This document shows positions 1-9,503 of a stretch of DNA of 64,000 bases, piece by piece. A program made the position numbers and the translations under genes. A model generated the notes under the pieces. The model was given only the letters and a program-made list of their open reading frames with translations, made no database searches and was not told the DNA's origin. The DNA lies in NCBI GenBank assembly GCA_943788815.1, contig CALSRS010000001.1:1111001-1175000 (forward strand), given 5' to 3'. Positions within the stretch are counted from its first letter, which is position 1. Every line of letters begins with the position of its first letter. The DNA comes from an uncultured Gammaproteobacteria bacterium (lineage in GTDB: Bacteria > Pseudomonadota > Gammaproteobacteria > Eutrophobiales > Eutrophobiaceae).

Positions 1-1266
1 AAGTAAGGTCAGGTAAAGATTACTAATCGGTGTATCGTCTGTATAGCGTATATGTTTACCACCTTTTAATTGCCCGCTTCCACCGCCAAATAACGCACAG
101 GGTAAGTCCTGCAGGATATGATCATTACCGTCACTCATAGAGCATGCATACATCACCATGCTGTTATCCAGCAAGCTACCTTCAATATCCGGAGTTGACG
201 CCATCTTGTCCAGGTAATAGGTCAATAACTCGGAATGGTAAAGATTAATCTTGTATAGCTTATCCAGACTAATCTCATTACCCTGGTGATGAGAGAGGGA
301 GTGATGGACATCCGGAACTCCAATCTCAGGATAGGTTCGATTACTTTGCTCCGGTCCAGTCATCATGGTAACCACCCGGGTCATATCCGTTTGATAGGCC
401 ATGACGTTGAGGTCAAACATGAGTTTAAGATGCTCAGCAAAGTCTGCTGGGATTCCTGCCGGTGGCTCATCAATAGAGAGATCTATATCGGACTGTTGTT
501 CTACCATTTGGATACGGTGTTCGAGTTCTCGCATTCCATCCAGGTATTCTGTGAGCCTCAGCTTATCTTCAGTACCGACCTGCTTCATCAGATCATTTGC
601 TGCTTCGCGGACTGAATCCAGGATGCTTTGTTCCTTTTTGATACGTTGCATTCTTACCAAAGGATCAGCGCTGTCCCCGAACAATCGCTCAAATACGGCC
701 CTGGGTCGGTTCTCTATTGGAAGTGGCATGGTTGGTGTGCGCCATGACAAGGTGCTGATAAAGGCACAACTCCAGCCTTTCTCACACTGACCAACGGCAT
801 CACTGCTATGCAGACCCAGTTCCAGGGACGCCAGCTGTGTCTTTTTACCTAATTCCTGTGCAGCAATTTGATCAACCGATATACCAGTCTCACCTTCGCG
901 TTTGGGATGTACGCCTGTCAGAAATACCGCACCGGCTCGCTCGTGAGGGGCAGATTCACCTTCACCAGGTTTAGCATAACCCTCCATATTGGATAGGCCA
1001 CTAAGCACGGTCATGTTGTCTTTATAGGCTGCTAGAGGTTGCATGATTGGTGACAATTCGTAGTTTGCCCCGGTCGCCTTAGGTGTCCACTTTGTCATGT
1101 TCATCCCATTGGGTGCATAAACTATAGACAACCTGCGAGGTATCTCAACCCGGTCTTTAACCGAAGCCAGCGCTGGAAACATGGCATCCAGCATAGGTAT
1201 GGCGATGGTGGCACCAGCGCCACGTAAAAATGTCCTACGGGGTATAGATTTCTTAAATATCAACAC
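1..1266 (-). CDS. DUF1552 (HXXSHH) family Tat-exported protein, C-terminus cut by window edge
   Basis: Partial copy of the DUF1552/HXXSHH family (function unknown; named for an HxxSHH motif). It reads in frame for 422 codons to position 1; homologues in this window have 446-447 residues, so about 25 codons lie outside. There is no ATG. The start is taken as GTG at 1266 (TTG at 1263 is the alternative), because all other copies begin Met-Met-Ile-Phe at the same place, overlapping the preceding stop by 14 nt, and GAGGG lies just upstream. A twin-arginine motif (SIPRRTFLRG) is followed by a hydrophobic stretch, indicating Tat export. The HHSLSHH motif is encoded at about 281-303. It is translationally coupled to the di-haem gene upstream. 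An ankyrin gene may follow beyond the edge, as in the other cassettes, but cannot be seen. Confidence 0.85.
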   Translation of the reverse strand, partial: MLIFKKSIPRRTFLRGAGATIAIPMLDAMFPALASVKDRVEIPRRLSIVYAPNGMNMTKWTPKATGANYELSPIMQPLAAYKDNMTVLSGLSNMEGYAKPGEGESAPHERAGAVFLTGVHPKREGETGISVDQIAAQELGKKTQLASLELGLHSSDAVGQCEKGWSCAFISTLSWRTPTMPLPIENRPRAVFERLFGDSADPLVRMQRIKKEQSILDSVREAANDLMKQVGTEDKLRLTEYLDGMRELEHRIQMVEQQSDIDLSIDEPPAGIPADFAEHLKLMFDLNVMAYQTDMTRVVTMMTGPEQSNRTYPEIGVPDVHHSLSHHQGNEISLDKLYKINLYHSELLTYYLDKMASTPDIEGSLLDNSMVMYACSMSDGNDHILQDLPCALFGGGSGQLKGGKHIRYTDDTPISNLYLTLL

Positions 1267-3661
1267 GGTTCGAGACCCTCCTCATTTGATAAGGTGAACT
1301 GTTTACAATTGCAATAATAAGAGACGGCAGGCTGTGCTGCTGTGATTTCGTCTCTTCAATAATGGATCGGATAATTGGGGCATCGGTATGACGAATCTCC
1401 CTGCCCAATGAATAGGTCAGCATCTTTTCAATAAAGGTAAATACAAAATCATATTGCCTTTTTTCCGATAGTACCTGTTTTAATTCTGATGGACCTTCAA
1501 ATGGTGTTCCGTCTGGCAATACACCAGTAGAATCTATCATTGCTGCTGATGCGCCATCAACAGTTCGCCATTTACCAATGCCATCATAGTTTTCAAGGGC
1601 AAACCCCAGGGGATCCATAATCTTATGGCAACTGGCACAGACTGGATTTGCCCGGTGCATTTCCATACGTTCACGCATGGTCAGAATGACCCCGGATTCA
1701 TCTTTGTCCTTTAATCCTGGCACATCGTTTGGTGGTGGTGGAGGTGGTACACCCAGAATATTTTCCAGTATCCATTTACCGCGAATGGTAGGTGCTGTCC
1801 GGTTTGCGTAGGAGGTAACAGTCAGGATACTCCCCTGCCCCAATAAGCCGCCTCGTGATTCATCTTCCAACATTACTTTACGGAAATGGTTCCCATAAAT
1901 ATCCGAAATTCCGTAATGCCCCGCCAGGCGTTCATTAATGAACGTATAGTCAGCAGTCAACATTTCCAATAAGGGCTTGTCTTCACGCATGACGTGGTCA
2001 ATAAATAATTCAGTCTCGGTCCTAAATGCCTCTCTCAGATTGTCATCAAAATAGGGAAAGATATCGATGTCTGGTGCAGCGACATTCAGCTTTCCTAGTG
2101 TCAGCCACTGGGAGGCAAAATTCTTGACTAGTGCGATGGAGCGAGGATCATCCAACATGCGTCTAACCTGTTGCTCCAGGACTTTTGGATTCTTTAGTTT
2201 ACCTGACTCGGCAACAGACAATAATTCTTCATCGGGGATACTACTCCAGATAAAAAATGACAGCCGACTGGCCATTTCCAGATCTGGCAGGGAGTAGAGT
2301 TCACCTTCGGCAATATTCGCTGGTACTTTTTCTGTTAAAAACAGAAACTCAGGGCCAGCAAGCATTCGCTCAACAGCAACACCAATACCTTCTTCGAATC
2401 CGCCTCGTTCAACACCCTGGTCAAAAAAGCTCATCAAGGTGTTAACTTCTTTATTCGTAGGCGATCTCCGGTAGGCCTTGCGGGCTAAGGATGAAAGAAT
2501 AGTCCTGGCACAGTCTGTATCGTTATCGTTTTTCGGGCTACAGATCAAAATCTTTTCCCGACTTGCCGTTTCCCCTGCACCTCGAACCTCATATGGCCCA
2601 CCTATGGCCAAGGTGCGCACACCCGGGTTACCGCCCTTGAACTGGGTGTAATCATACATAGTATGTTCAGGGATGTGTGGCCCTTCTGGCAGAAAAATAT
2701 CTTCTAGAAAAGATGTCGTAATTAACTGCTCACCAGCTTTTGCCTGGAAGCGAACTTCCAGTGATTGATCTGAATATCGTTCATAGGCTTCCTGCTTTAA
2801 ATCCCCCTGTGCCGATGTGGAATAAAGCTGGGAAGACTTACCAAATTTTTGGCCACCGACAGTAAAGAGCTTGAGGCGCTCATCGTTCATACGGATGTCC
2901 AGTTGATGAGGCCGGTTGGTCATACCGCGAATATAATCGCGGTAATTTCTTTGCAGCTTGACCTGCACAACATACTCACCATCCATGGGAAAGCGATGAC
3001 GCACAGCAATGCCACCACGGGAACCGAACGGCATATCATCATTCATGCGTTCGTCCTGTTTGAGTGCCTGAGGCAAAGTGTAATATTCAAAGGCAGGGGA
3101 AATATCCGGATCTCCCAGAGCCTTGTTTCGAATTTTTCGGGCAGCGGCTATATAACGTTCTATCAATAGTGGCGAAAGGGTCAATACACTACCAATATTG
3201 TCAAAATTGAACATGGCTGCGTCTGCTGGCAACAAGGTTTCGCTATCAATATCGACTGCAAACAGATCCCGAATAGAATTTTCGTATTCTGTCCTGTTCA
3301 GACGCCTTATGGAGGGCCTGCCTGGTTCGGGATTCTGACTTGCATATTGGTTTAGACCAGTTTCCAGAAAGCTGACAAAAGACTCGTAGGTAGCATTATC
3401 TGGCCTGGGCATTCCCGATGGTGGCATGGCCTTGGCTCGTAATTTACGTAAAACCTTTTCCCAGACTTCACCATCAGTACCGATATTTTGGCTATCAACG
3501 TGTTGAAGACTGAGTCCAGCGGTATTCAGGACATCATTATGACAGCCAACACAGTATTGATTGATTGTATTCTGATAAAACCCAGCATCTTGCTGAGCAA
3601 CGCTGACTCCTGAGACCAGGAACAGTGCACTAAAAATACAGGCTAAATAACTCTTTACCAT
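1253..3661 (-). CDS. Exported di-haem c-type PSCyt/PSD protein (DUF1587-DUF1595-DUF1592-DUF1588-DUF1585)
   Basis: 802 residues with a Sec signal peptide (cleavage near residue 22). The first haem-binding CxxCH is C37-V-G-C40-H41. The central region matches the planctomycete-type DUF1587, DUF1595 and DUF1592 order, and the second CxxCH is C675-A-S-C678-H679 in the DUF1588 segment that continues MDPLGFALENYDGIGKWR, followed by a C-terminal DUF1585 segment. Two covalent haems are therefore expected in the periplasm. No biochemical role is established for this architecture; electron transfer or a haem-dependent oxidation is an inference. Its stop overlaps the DUF1552 start by 14 nt. It is a paralogue of the genes at 19319, 24751 and 30163, but is separated from them by about 13 kb. 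Confidence 0.92.
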   Translation of the reverse strand: MVKSYLACIFSALFLVSGVSVAQQDAGFYQNTINQYCVGCHNDVLNTAGLSLQHVDSQNIGTDGEVWEKVLRKLRAKAMPPSGMPRPDNATYESFVSFLETGLNQYASQNPEPGRPSIRRLNRTEYENSIRDLFAVDIDSETLLPADAAMFNFDNIGSVLTLSPLLIERYIAAARKIRNKALGDPDISPAFEYYTLPQALKQDERMNDDMPFGSRGGIAVRHRFPMDGEYVVQVKLQRNYRDYIRGMTNRPHQLDIRMNDERLKLFTVGGQKFGKSSQLYSTSAQGDLKQEAYERYSDQSLEVRFQAKAGEQLITTSFLEDIFLPEGPHIPEHTMYDYTQFKGGNPGVRTLAIGGPYEVRGAGETASREKILICSPKNDNDTDCARTILSSLARKAYRRSPTNKEVNTLMSFFDQGVERGGFEEGIGVAVERMLAGPEFLFLTEKVPANIAEGELYSLPDLEMASRLSFFIWSSIPDEELLSVAESGKLKNPKVLEQQVRRMLDDPRSIALVKNFASQWLTLGKLNVAAPDIDIFPYFDDNLREAFRTETELFIDHVMREDKPLLEMLTADYTFINERLAGHYGISDIYGNHFRKVMLEDESRGGLLGQGSILTVTSYANRTAPTIRGKWILENILGVPPPPPPNDVPGLKDKDESGVILTMRERMEMHRANPVCASCHKIMDPLGFALENYDGIGKWRTVDGASAAMIDSTGVLPDGTPFEGPSELKQVLSEKRQYDFVFTFIEKMLTYSLGREIRHTDAPIIRSIIEETKSQQHSLPSLIIAIVNSSPYQMRRVSNRVDI

Positions 3662-3705
3662 TACCCCAACTCCCAGACAGGTAGTTAATTACTTGATGTC
3701 GATAA

Positions 3706-3734
3706 ATTATAGCGGAAATAGCGGCCGTGCATAA
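3706..3734 (-). promoter_or_regulatory. Possible sigma70 promoter for the di-haem/DUF1552 pair
   Basis: On the minus strand a perfect -10 box TATAAT (3711-3706) is preceded, after 17 bases, by a weak -35 box TTATGC (3734-3729). It lies about 45 bp upstream of the ATG at 3661. The position matches that of promoter-like elements before the three cassettes at 21.7, 27.2 and 32.6 kb, though the -35 is poor. Confidence 0.35.
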
Positions 3735-3857
3735 CCGTTATGTTTCCGATGAAAATAATCTCAGTTTTTGAAAATACTTAAATTTTCACATTAATTTCAA
3801 TAACTTAAATATTTATTTGAAATGTTGCGATGCCATATTTGCTAAGCACCCCATTGA

Positions 3858-5612
3858 TCAATCAGGCCTAACCATTAGATTAATAGTATTGGATGTTCCC
3901 CCTTCTGGTGCTGGATTAAAGGCGTGGATTTTAATCCCACGATAACCAATGGTATTAAACTCCTGAAACGGACCGGGAGACCGATAAGGATCGGGGGCAG
4001 ATTCCTTAAACAAGGAAGCTGATAAATCAAATTCAATACGCCTGGGATTTATAAAATATGTCTTCACTGAAATCCCGTTCACTCTCACCAGGGTTGTCAT
4101 CTGAAAGCCGCTACCTTCCAGTGCGACTCGCCGATCTCTACCACCTGCCGTCACGTATGAAGGGTACAAAGTACTGATAACGGGGGCAAAGGTTGAACCT
4201 GCTATAGAACGCGGCGGTTGAGTAAATGTGTAGTATTCAGGATGATATCCCAGTTCTACCCACATGCCATTTTTCATGACCCGAGATATTGAACGTGAAT
4301 TGTAAATATCCACCAACGGGTTTTTATCCAGTACAACAAGATCTGCAAATTTGTCAGTCTCAATAGAACCCACCATGGCTGACCCACGTTTACCCTCAAT
4401 TCCTTCAAATTGTTCAGCTGACCACCGGGTTGCGGCCTTGATGGCCTGCATAGGTGTCAAACCTGTCTCAACCAGCATACGCATTTCCTGATGCAGTCCT
4501 AGCCCAGGCACGCCTGCAGTAATGGCATCAGTACCGGCCTGTACCTTGCCACCGGCGGCCATCCAGCGGCGCATGAATTCCTTAATATTCTCAAAACCCA
4601 ATTCAAATATTTTACGGTCTTCATCCTGGAGCATTTCAAGCAAGGGTAAATTTCCATATCGGGATGAAAAGTTTTTAATCTGACGGTGCTTGGCAAACAG
4701 GCTTAACTTTATATTTCCGGGAAAATATACCAGACCAGGATCTCGTAGGGTCAGGTAATCATCTATCTCACGCTGGTTGGCATCCTGGCTCATACCACCC
4801 CATTCATAGACCAGGGTAGGATTCAGATAAACGTCCTGCTCCACGACATCCTGGATTATCTTATCAATCTCATCCCAGCGATCTGTCATAAATGTTGCCC
4901 AGGTCAGGTAATCGCCACGCTGGAAGGCGCTGAGTTCCGCATCCGTCATCACCGCCTGGGTAAACCCCCAGATATGTTCAACGATGCCATGTCCATCTCG
5001 GAAACTATTCGTGACATCTTCAGTATGGCCAAAGACCATATAATCGTGGCGTTGCACTTCCCTGGCGGCCAGGGCATAAGCCCGGCTTATCTGGGCATTG
5101 TGTGTGGGGAAATGCGCGATGTCCGGTTCATTATCCAGCCATTCTTCTATGATCTGTCGCATCTCCCTTTGTGTGGTGTCCTTATTGAATGGAGGACGAT
5201 TCCCACTATGAAATAGTCGTGGAAGTCCGTGGGAGGTCTGACTGCGTGTACGCTTGGTCTTTGCAAGATTGGTCAAACCAACCACAGAGGTAACACCATG
5301 GTTAACATACAGTTCGCCCATCCAATCCAGCCAATGAACATGAGAATCTATCAATCCTGGAATTATATATTTACCATCCAGATCGATTACTTCAACATTT
5401 CCACTCACTGATTCACCGGGCTGCAGGACTTCCTTTATCAGATTATCTTCAATCAGAATGGAGTATCCGCGTAATGGTGTATCTGACACACCATCGATTA
5501 TGGTGGCACCCTGCAGAAGCAGTCTGGATTGTTGTGCTGATACGGGAGAAATTACAAGTGTAGAGATAATAACTATTTTTATTAAATGACAAATCCTGTC
5601 GACCTTTTCCAT
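3858..5612 (-). CDS. Exported amidohydrolase-superfamily protein
   Basis: 584 residues beginning with a hydrophobic signal segment ending near SAQQ (residue 28). It has the typical amidohydrolase N-terminal beta strands, the metal-binding H-x-H in GLIDSHVHW (H91, H93), a later FGHTED histidine and an AGTDAITAG segment carrying the likely catalytic aspartate. About 100 C-terminal residues form an extra beta-rich domain after the usual composite domain. The family hydrolyses amides, imides or related C-N bonds with one or two metal ions; the substrate is not predictable. It stands alone, divergent from the NADH dehydrogenase gene at 5716. The export signal suggests periplasmic breakdown of an imported compound. 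Confidence 0.88.
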   Translation of the reverse strand: MEKVDRICHLIKIVIISTLVISPVSAQQSRLLLQGATIIDGVSDTPLRGYSILIEDNLIKEVLQPGESVSGNVEVIDLDGKYIIPGLIDSHVHWLDWMGELYVNHGVTSVVGLTNLAKTKRTRSQTSHGLPRLFHSGNRPPFNKDTTQREMRQIIEEWLDNEPDIAHFPTHNAQISRAYALAAREVQRHDYMVFGHTEDVTNSFRDGHGIVEHIWGFTQAVMTDAELSAFQRGDYLTWATFMTDRWDEIDKIIQDVVEQDVYLNPTLVYEWGGMSQDANQREIDDYLTLRDPGLVYFPGNIKLSLFAKHRQIKNFSSRYGNLPLLEMLQDEDRKIFELGFENIKEFMRRWMAAGGKVQAGTDAITAGVPGLGLHQEMRMLVETGLTPMQAIKAATRWSAEQFEGIEGKRGSAMVGSIETDKFADLVVLDKNPLVDIYNSRSISRVMKNGMWVELGYHPEYYTFTQPPRSIAGSTFAPVISTLYPSYVTAGGRDRRVALEGSGFQMTTLVRVNGISVKTYFINPRRIEFDLSASLFKESAPDPYRSPGPFQEFNTIGYRGIKIHAFNPAPEGGTSNTINLMVRPD

Positions 5613-5715
5613 CTTGCCCCCTATTATTAGATTTGACTATGTCACGAGTGAATCAAATTATGTATCGTATCAAAAAATATAATTACTGCTACTTCGTTGT
5701 AATCCGATCATAGCG

Positions 5716-7002
5716 ATGAAACCTAAGCAAAGTAAACAGCTAAAAAATAAACCAAAAGTGGTGGTTATCGGTTCAGGATTTGCCGGCTTGGCTGCTACTA
5801 AACGACTAGGCACAGCGGATGTCGATATTATCCTCATAGACAAAAGTAACCATCACGTATTTCAACCCTTACTTTACCAGGTTGCGACCGCTGCACTTTC
5901 CCCTGCACAAATTGCCCAGCCCACCAGGACAATTGTTAAACATCAAAAAAATTGTACTGTCGAATTAAATGAAGTCGTTGATATTAACACCGAAAAAAAA
6001 CGAGTGATCTGTAAAACCTGTTCCATTGAGTACGATTACCTGGTGATTGCTACCGGGGCAACCCATACCTATTTTAGTCATGATGAATGGTCTGAATATG
6101 CCCCTGGAATTAAATCTATAGAAGATGCACTGATTGCCAGAAGAAATATTCTTAGTGCCTTCGAGCAAGCAGAAACCACAGAAGATACTCGGACGCAAAA
6201 AAAATTAATGACATTTGTCCTCATTGGCGGTGGCCCTACGGGTGTTGAAATGGCCGGTGCGATAGCTGAATTGGCCAGACATACCTTGGTTGGCGAATTT
6301 CGCAACATAAATACCAAAGATGCCAGAGTAGTCTTGATTGAAGGGAATAAACGAATTCTACCCACCTTTCCAGAGACATTGTCCATCCAGTCTCAATTGG
6401 ATCTGGAAGAACTCGGAGTAGAAGTCATGACAGGACAGATGGTGACTGAGTGTAACGAAAATGGCGTTAAGATAAATAATGACCTGATTGAATGTCACAC
6501 CATTATCTGGTGTGCAGGCGTCAAGGCTTCGCCTGCTGCCAAATGGTTGAATGTAGAACATGACTCATCGGGCAGAGTAAAGGTCAATCCGGACTTGTCT
6601 GTTCCCGATCACACTGACATATTTGTGGTGGGTGATACCGCCCATGTTATCGATGATGCAGGAATCACTGTCCCTGGATTATGTCCGGCTGCTGTCCAGC
6701 AAGGCGACTATGTGGCCCAGGTGATTAGCAATCAAATCAACAAGCAAGCCAAACCCGCCCCATTTCGTTACCAGGATAAAGGAATAATGGCGACTATAGG
6801 TCGTGCTAAGGCCGTCGCCCATTTAAAATATATTAATCTCTCTGGATTCATTGCCTGGTGCATGTGGGGAGCTATACATCTGATCCCTCTGGTCGGATTT
6901 CGAAACCGCATCGTCGTTGCCATGGACTGGCTTTGGTCATACCTTACCAGTGATCGGGGGGTTAGATTGATTACGTCAGTATCTGACAATCATCCCGATT
7001 AA
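5716..7002 (+). CDS. ndh: Type II NADH dehydrogenase (NAD(P)/FAD-dependent oxidoreductase)
   Basis: 428 residues with the two dinucleotide-binding folds of the Ndh-2 family: an N-terminal FAD motif VVVIGSGFAGLAA (residues 14-27), a central NAD motif VLIGGGPTGVEMAG and a second FAD contact IFVVGDTAHV. The C-terminal 60 residues are amphipathic or hydrophobic and match the membrane-anchoring tail of Ndh-2. The enzyme would pass electrons from cytosolic NADH to quinone without proton pumping. Its stop lies 2 bp from the convergent hydroxyacid dehydrogenase stop. The gene symbol rests on family resemblance only. Confidence 0.88.
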   Translation: MKPKQSKQLKNKPKVVVIGSGFAGLAATKRLGTADVDIILIDKSNHHVFQPLLYQVATAALSPAQIAQPTRTIVKHQKNCTVELNEVVDINTEKKRVICKTCSIEYDYLVIATGATHTYFSHDEWSEYAPGIKSIEDALIARRNILSAFEQAETTEDTRTQKKLMTFVLIGGGPTGVEMAGAIAELARHTLVGEFRNINTKDARVVLIEGNKRILPTFPETLSIQSQLDLEELGVEVMTGQMVTECNENGVKINNDLIECHTIIWCAGVKASPAAKWLNVEHDSSGRVKVNPDLSVPDHTDIFVVGDTAHVIDDAGITVPGLCPAAVQQGDYVAQVISNQINKQAKPAPFRYQDKGIMATIGRAKAVAHLKYINLSGFIAWCMWGAIHLIPLVGFRNRIVVAMDWLWSYLTSDRGVRLITSVSDNHPD

Positions 7003-7003
7003 A

Positions 7004-7945
7004 TCAGGTAATTATATTAATCGGGTTCTTATTCAGCCAGGCTAGTAAATTTTCATATGTCTGCTGGTAAAACACTTTAAAGGTATCGACACTGGCATAA
7101 CCCTTGTGTGGTGAAAGTATTACATTATCAAGTTTTCTTAATTCATCATCTTCGGGTAAAGGTTCGGTCTCAAATACATCTAAAGACGCACAGATTCTTC
7201 CCGTATGTAACTCCTTTGATAAAGCCTGCATGTCAATAATCGGTGCCCTTGAAGTATTAACGATCCATGCGCCTTCTTGCATCCGGGCAAGGTCTTCAGA
7301 TTTTACCAGGTGATGAGTATGATCAGAAAGCCTGAGATGAATTGTGATAAAGTCACTTTGCGACATTAGCTGGTCTTTACTAACCAATTCAACGTTACAT
7401 TCTTGCGTCCTTTCTTTGGTGAGATTTGTGCTCCAGGCAATGACATTCATGTCCATGGCCTGGGCATACTTTGCTACCATCCCACCAATTCTACCCAGGC
7501 CCATCACTCCTAATGTCCGACCTTTGAGATTTCCCGCCAGACCTGACTGCCAACCACCGGACCGCATATGGTTATGTTCGGTGATTACGCCTTTTGCTGC
7601 GGCCAGAATTAAAGCAAAGGTCAATTCTGCCGTACCATACCCAGGCGAATCCGTACCACAAACAGTGATGCCGGCTGACTTGCATGCATCCATATCGATC
7701 ACATCGTTTCGCCTTCCAGTGGTAACAATCAACTTAAGATTAGTTAACTGGTTGATGACCTCTCCAGGAAAAGCGGTTCTCTCTCGCATGACCAAGAGAA
7801 CATCAAAATCCTTTAAGGTATCAACCAGTTTGTTGTCTGCAATCCCACTGGTAAAAACGGTAAATTGATGTTCAGACTCGAGCTCTTTAAACGGCGCATA
7901 CTTGAACGCAATTTCAAGATAATCATCCAGTATTGCTATCTTCAT
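7004..7945 (-). CDS. D-2-hydroxyacid dehydrogenase family protein
   Basis: 313 residues with the two-domain arrangement of D-isomer-specific 2-hydroxyacid dehydrogenases. The Rossmann motif GVMGLGRIGG is near the middle. Catalytic residues are visible as Arg in NTSRAPIID, Glu in DVFETEPLP and His in LSPHKGY. It should interconvert a 2-keto acid and a D-2-hydroxy acid with NAD(P)H in the cytosol; the substrate is unclear. It is convergent with ndh and followed 25 bp upstream by the lipoprotein gene at 7971-8633, so it may be co-transcribed with it. A second, divergent family member lies at 58492-59424. Confidence 0.88.
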   Translation of the reverse strand: MKIAILDDYLEIAFKYAPFKELESEHQFTVFTSGIADNKLVDTLKDFDVLLVMRERTAFPGEVINQLTNLKLIVTTGRRNDVIDMDACKSAGITVCGTDSPGYGTAELTFALILAAAKGVITEHNHMRSGGWQSGLAGNLKGRTLGVMGLGRIGGMVAKYAQAMDMNVIAWSTNLTKERTQECNVELVSKDQLMSQSDFITIHLRLSDHTHHLVKSEDLARMQEGAWIVNTSRAPIIDMQALSKELHTGRICASLDVFETEPLPEDDELRKLDNVILSPHKGYASVDTFKVFYQQTYENLLAWLNKNPINIIT

Positions 7946-7970
7946 TTATCTTCCCTGTATTAAATTATTA

Positions 7971-8633
7971 TTAATGTAACGTGGACGGACGATCATAGGG
8001 CAAGTGAACATCAAACATAAAAAGTAGAAAGAAACTGTTCATTCCCCCACCCATTAATTCGGTAATCTGGATTAGATCCTTTCGCCCAAAATGTTTGGTC
8101 AGATTCGAATAGGTCTGTGAACTAATATGATGGTTCTTGAATACTTCACGGATCATCTGAATGACTGCTGCCTCATTATCCGGGACACCTGATAGAGAGC
8201 GATTGTGTTTTATAACATCGATGGTTTTTTGATCAAGACCTTCTCTTAGTGCCACAGGCTCGTGCATGGTCCATTCAAAGTCCTGATCCATTTCCCTGGA
8301 AATTGCCAGGCGAACTAACTCACGAATTTTTGAGGTAACCTTCGATGGGCTTTTGTCAGTAATCTTATTTAACCTGATCCCACCCGGGCCCTGTATTCCA
8401 GCTAAAGATGTAGAGTCTGGTGACATATACCGGTCATATATTGCTTTGCCGTCATCATCCAGATCAGCGCGGTTAACAACAGGTAATCTTCCCCTGGATT
8501 CAGGATGAACATCATCGGGTAATGATGCATTAAATTCTGCCTGTGTTACTGGTCTGACGCTAGCACAACCAACCAGGGCTGTTGCTAAAACCAGGACTGA
8601 TAACAATTGAAATTGTCTCTTTTGTATATTCAT
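7971..8633 (-). CDS. Carboxymuconolactone decarboxylase-like lipoprotein
   Basis: 220 residues with a lipoprotein signal peptide (lipobox LVGC, acylated Cys near residue 23), followed by a domain resembling the carboxymuconolactone decarboxylase/AhpD fold, including EWTMHEPVAL and a C-terminal helix pair. The CxxC of AhpD peroxidase partners is absent, so a thiol peroxidase role is unlikely. The mature start region (LPDDVHPESRGRLP) is shared with the neighbouring paralogue at 8731. Cytosolic family members act on lactones or peroxides; a membrane-anchored periplasmic version is unusual and its reaction is unknown. Confidence 0.8.
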   Translation of the reverse strand: MNIQKRQFQLLSVLVLATALVGCASVRPVTQAEFNASLPDDVHPESRGRLPVVNRADLDDDGKAIYDRYMSPDSTSLAGIQGPGGIRLNKITDKSPSKVTSKIRELVRLAISREMDQDFEWTMHEPVALREGLDQKTIDVIKHNRSLSGVPDNEAAVIQMIREVFKNHHISSQTYSNLTKHFGRKDLIQITELMGGGMNSFFLLFMFDVHLPYDRPSTLH

Positions 8634-8730
8634 GTCCCCCTCCTATTTAATTATTTTTAATTTGTAAATTTTATCGGACGTTGTTCTGATATATAAGCTC
8701 AGCCCTTGTTAGTTCATAGCCTACTATAGA

Positions 8731-9420
8731 TTATGGCAATGGTAATAATGGCTCCATTTCGTACGGCAAATGGGCATCTATGGTATGCAATAAAATTGCA
8801 GTTGTTGTGTAATTTCCCATATAGGCAGTTAGGTCGACAAGATCCCTTTTATCAATAATTTTTAATAGCCGGGCAAAAGTATCTGAACTTACTGAGTGGG
8901 TCTGGAATAATTCCCTACCCCACTGAATTAAAGTTGCCTCTCGCTCAGGTATACCGTCCAGAGACTTTCTATAACGAATTACATCGATAATTTCAGGCTC
9001 CAGCCCGTTTGCCAGCGCAACCGGTTCATGCAAGGTCCATTCAAATGGCTGATCCATTTCTCTTGACACGACAAGTCGCATTAATTCCTGAGTTCGCTTA
9101 TCTATTCTAGACTCTCTGAGACTGGGGCTACCATGCAACCTGACCGACCCTGGCCCTCTAATTCCACCAAGAGAAGTTGATCCTGTGGCACGCCTGCTGT
9201 CATAAAAAGCCCTTTGTTCATCTGTTAATAATTCATTGCGATTTACAAATGGTAATCGGCTACCTGAATCTGAATGAACGTCATTAGGCAGAGAATTGGC
9301 ATATTCTTGCTGTGTCACTGGCCAATCCAGCTTGTAATATTCAGGTACTGTCGTAGTACCAGTGCAGCCATAAATGAATACTGAAAGTACAATGACTAAT
9401 AATTTGTTATTATTCAGCAT
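8731..9420 (-). CDS. Carboxymuconolactone decarboxylase-like lipoprotein (paralogue)
   Basis: Paralogue of the gene 97 bp downstream. The longest reading frame starts at 9456, but ATG at 9420 is preferred: GGAG lies 7 bases before it, and the protein then begins with a compact signal MLNNNKLLVIVLSVFIYGC whose last residue fits a lipobox cysteine. The product is then 229 residues. The shared core includes LPNDVHSDSGSRLPFVNR, the EWTLHEPVAL segment and the GGIRGPG motif. No CxxC is present. A periplasmic, lipid-anchored member of the carboxymuconolactone decarboxylase fold is inferred; the substrate is unknown. Confidence 0.78.
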   Translation of the reverse strand: MLNNNKLLVIVLSVFIYGCTGTTTVPEYYKLDWPVTQQEYANSLPNDVHSDSGSRLPFVNRNELLTDEQRAFYDSRRATGSTSLGGIRGPGSVRLHGSPSLRESRIDKRTQELMRLVVSREMDQPFEWTLHEPVALANGLEPEIIDVIRYRKSLDGIPEREATLIQWGRELFQTHSVSSDTFARLLKIIDKRDLVDLTAYMGNYTTTAILLHTIDAHLPYEMEPLLPLP

Positions 9421-9503
9421 ATCCAATCTCCACAAATATTTTTTATTATCCAACATAATCAGATATAAATAAAAAAAGAAATGAATTTAACACAGGTGAT
9501 ACT

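Noticed and set aside
286..790. Plus-strand frames of 109 and 129 codons opposite the truncated DUF1552 gene
   Set aside because: They lie antisense to conserved DUF1552 coding sequence and encode nothing recognisable.
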